From assembly GCA_003229065.1 (NCBI GenBank), contig QIHJ01000398.1, positions 1 to 7,634 of the forward strand: 7,634 nt of DNA, read 5' to 3'. Positions 7,119-7,634 of the stretch are shown in pieces. The number at the start of each line of letters is the position of its first letter. Position 1 is the first letter of the stretch. The position numbers and the translations under genes were made by a program. The notes beneath the pieces are model-generated. The model was not told where the DNA came from and ran no database searches. It worked only from the letters and a program-made list of their open reading frames with translations. Origin of the DNA: Candidatus Dadabacteria bacterium. Its GTDB lineage: Bacteria > Desulfobacterota_D > UBA1144 > Nemesobacterales > UBA2774.

Positions 7119-7135
7119 TGCACGCTTCGTGTGTG
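7119..7135. repeat. Fourth ACAC/GTGT-like palindrome
   Basis: CACGC-TTC-GTGTG (7121-7133) has one G-T wobble pair and the same TTC loop as the palindrome at 7080-7092; further wobble pairs at 7119-7120 and 7134-7135 could lengthen it. The sequence between 7136 and 7160 is A-rich and shows nothing recognisable. Confidence 0.5.
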
Positions 7136-7162
7136 ATCAAGCAAAAGAAGAAAGAATAAATA

Positions 7163-7224
7163 CCTGTCCTGGCGCTAGCCAGGGCGTAGCCTTGTGCGAA
7201 GACCGGTAGCTTTAGCGAAGCCGG
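7163..7224. repeat. Interspersed repeat with palindrome and GCGAAG-CCGG direct repeat
   Basis: CCTGGC-GCTA-GCCAGG (7168-7183) is a six-base-pair palindrome. After it GCGAAGACCGG (7196-7206) recurs as GCGAAGCCGG (7215-7224). The style matches mobile intergenic repeat elements; no coding frame fits. Confidence 0.5.
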
Positions 7225-7229
7225 AATCA

Positions 7230-7276
7230 CTCTGAGCCCTTCGATATACTCAGGACAGGCTCCGTCAAAGGGTGAG
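7230..7276. repeat. Interspersed repeat with GAGCC/GGCTC inverted ends
   Basis: GAGCC (7234-7238) and GGCTC (7258-7262) are inverted, and TGAGCCCTTCGA is loosely inverted as TCAAAGGGTGAGC. It looks like a diverged copy of the common CCTTCGACAAGCTCAGGACAGG repeat, related to the element at 6788-6810. Its minus-strand translation is the familiar false peptide LSISKG. Confidence 0.6.
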
Positions 7277-7289
7277 CGGTATTAAAAAC

Positions 7290-7316
7290 GAGATTCTTCG
7301 CTTCGCTCAGAATGAC
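7290..7316. repeat. Repeat unit A, GAGATTC...GAATGAC
   Basis: A 27-base unit with near-symmetrical ends (ATTCT/AGAAT) around a TCGCTTCGCTC core. Minus-strand translation gives VILSEAKNL, a well-known artefact peptide of interspersed repeats. It shares both seven-base ends with the next unit at 7330. Confidence 0.65.
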
Positions 7317-7329
7317 AACATTAAAGGAT

Positions 7330-7357
7330 GAGATTCCAGGTAGTAGCCCGGAATGAC
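7330..7357. repeat. Repeat unit B, same ends as unit A, different core
   Basis: A 28-base unit beginning GAGATTC and ending GAATGAC like unit A, but with a CAGG...CCCG core. ATTCC (7333-7337) and GGAAT (7350-7354) are inverted. It starts 13 bases after unit A ends. Confidence 0.65.
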
Positions 7358-7365
7358 GAAATTTC

Positions 7366-7398
7366 ATTCCCCTCCTAACCCTCCTATAAGTAAGGAGG
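7366..7398. repeat. CCTCC-rich repeat with terminal stem
   Basis: CCTCCTAACCCTCCT (7371-7385) is followed by AGGAGG (7393-7398), so CCTCCT at 7380-7385 can pair across a seven-base loop. No T-run follows, which argues against a terminator. It is the last repeat before fbp; 7399-7478 is AT-rich leader in which I find no convincing promoter (TAATAT at 7465-7470 lacks a -35). Confidence 0.45.
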
Positions 7399-7478
7399 AA
7401 AGCGCAACTGCCTGATATTATTGGCATAATACCGCAGTGGTTTCCCTATTATTAAGATGTTTGGTAATATAGTCGGGC

Positions 7479-7634
7479 ATGATAGTACTAGAGACCTTAG
7501 ATGAATTTGTAATTAGAAGACAGAGCGATTTCCCCTACGCCCAGGGTGAGCTTTCCCGCCTCTTAAGAGACATAGGGCTCGCCGCAAAAATAGTAAACCG
7601 TGAGGTAAACAAGGCGGGCCTCGTTGACATACTC
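7479..7634 (+). CDS. fbp: Class I fructose-1,6-bisphosphatase, N-terminal fragment (3' end outside window)
   Basis: The 52 visible codons begin [15 protein letters not shown] and continue with [19 protein letters not shown] (17-35) and [16 protein letters not shown] (37-52). This is the N-terminal helical region of class I fructose-1,6-bisphosphatase, the cytoplasmic gluconeogenic enzyme that hydrolyses fructose 1,6-bisphosphate to fructose 6-phosphate. In the family this region carries the helices involved in AMP control and subunit contacts; the metal-binding and catalytic residues lie beyond the window end. ATG 7479 is chosen because the in-frame TAG just upstream (7470-7472) excludes an earlier start. 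No good ribosome site is visible. The frame stays open to the last base. Confidence 0.9.
   Translation, partial: MIVLETLDEFVIRRQSDFPYAQGELSRLLRDIGLAAKIVNREVNKAGLVDIL

Noticed and set aside
6875..7135. CRISPR array
   Set aside because: The palindromes are 13-17 bases long, differ in loop and flanks, and are irregularly spaced; there are no equal spacers and no cas genes nearby.
7392..7398. Perfect Shine-Dalgarno-like AAGGAGG before fbp
   Set aside because: No start codon follows at a usable distance and it is the second arm of the CCTCCT/AGGAGG repeat; fbp starts 80 bases later.
7227..7427. Minus-strand open frame of 66 codons between cvpA and fbp
   Set aside because: It consists wholly of repeat translations (VILSEAKNL, LSISKG); no ribosome site and no protein-like pattern.

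Overview
The window reads as a contiguous piece of a bacterial chromosome, moderately GC-balanced, with dense protein-coding genes followed by one long repeat-filled intergenic stretch. The gene set is methylmalonyl-CoA mutase, a long-chain polyprenyl diphosphate synthase of the octaprenyl type, RimI, CvpA and class I fructose-1,6-bisphosphatase. It points to a Gram-negative, probably environmental lineage, and my impression is Deltaproteobacteria-like or a neighbouring deep branch such as Dadabacteria. That placement is inferred from the look of the proteins and of the intergenic repeats; no marker gene here fixes the taxonomy.

Layout. Positions 2-232 hold the end of the methylmalonyl-CoA mutase small subunit (mutA), overlapping by ATGA the complete large subunit mutB (229-2400). 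Next on the same strand is a RimI-type N-acetyltransferase (2486-2938). It converges on a block of three minus-strand genes. Reading in their direction of transcription these are a DUF2130 coiled-coil protein with a nuclease-like core (6010-4742), a secreted cysteine-rich protein of unknown function (4621-4025), and a polyprenyl diphosphate synthase (3984-2965). Diverging from the DUF2130 gene is a CvpA-family membrane protein (6143-6712). A gap of about 766 bases (6713-7478) has no credible gene. It holds degenerate interspersed repeats at both ends and five short palindromes with three-base loops in between. The last 156 bases are the start of a class I fructose-1,6-bisphosphatase (7479 onward, cut by the window end).

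How the genes relate. MutA and MutB form one heterodimeric B12 enzyme linking propionyl-CoA/methylmalonyl-CoA and succinyl-CoA, and they appear translationally coupled. The remaining genes are mostly housekeeping (ribosomal protein modification, quinone side chain, gluconeogenesis) and do not form an obvious pathway. The least ordinary items are the cysteine-rich secreted protein, which looks like a fused tandem duplication with a leftover signal peptide in its middle; the DUF2130 protein; and the palindrome cluster and paired repeats in the 6713-7478 gap. I do not see a convincing new defence, mobile or biosynthetic system.
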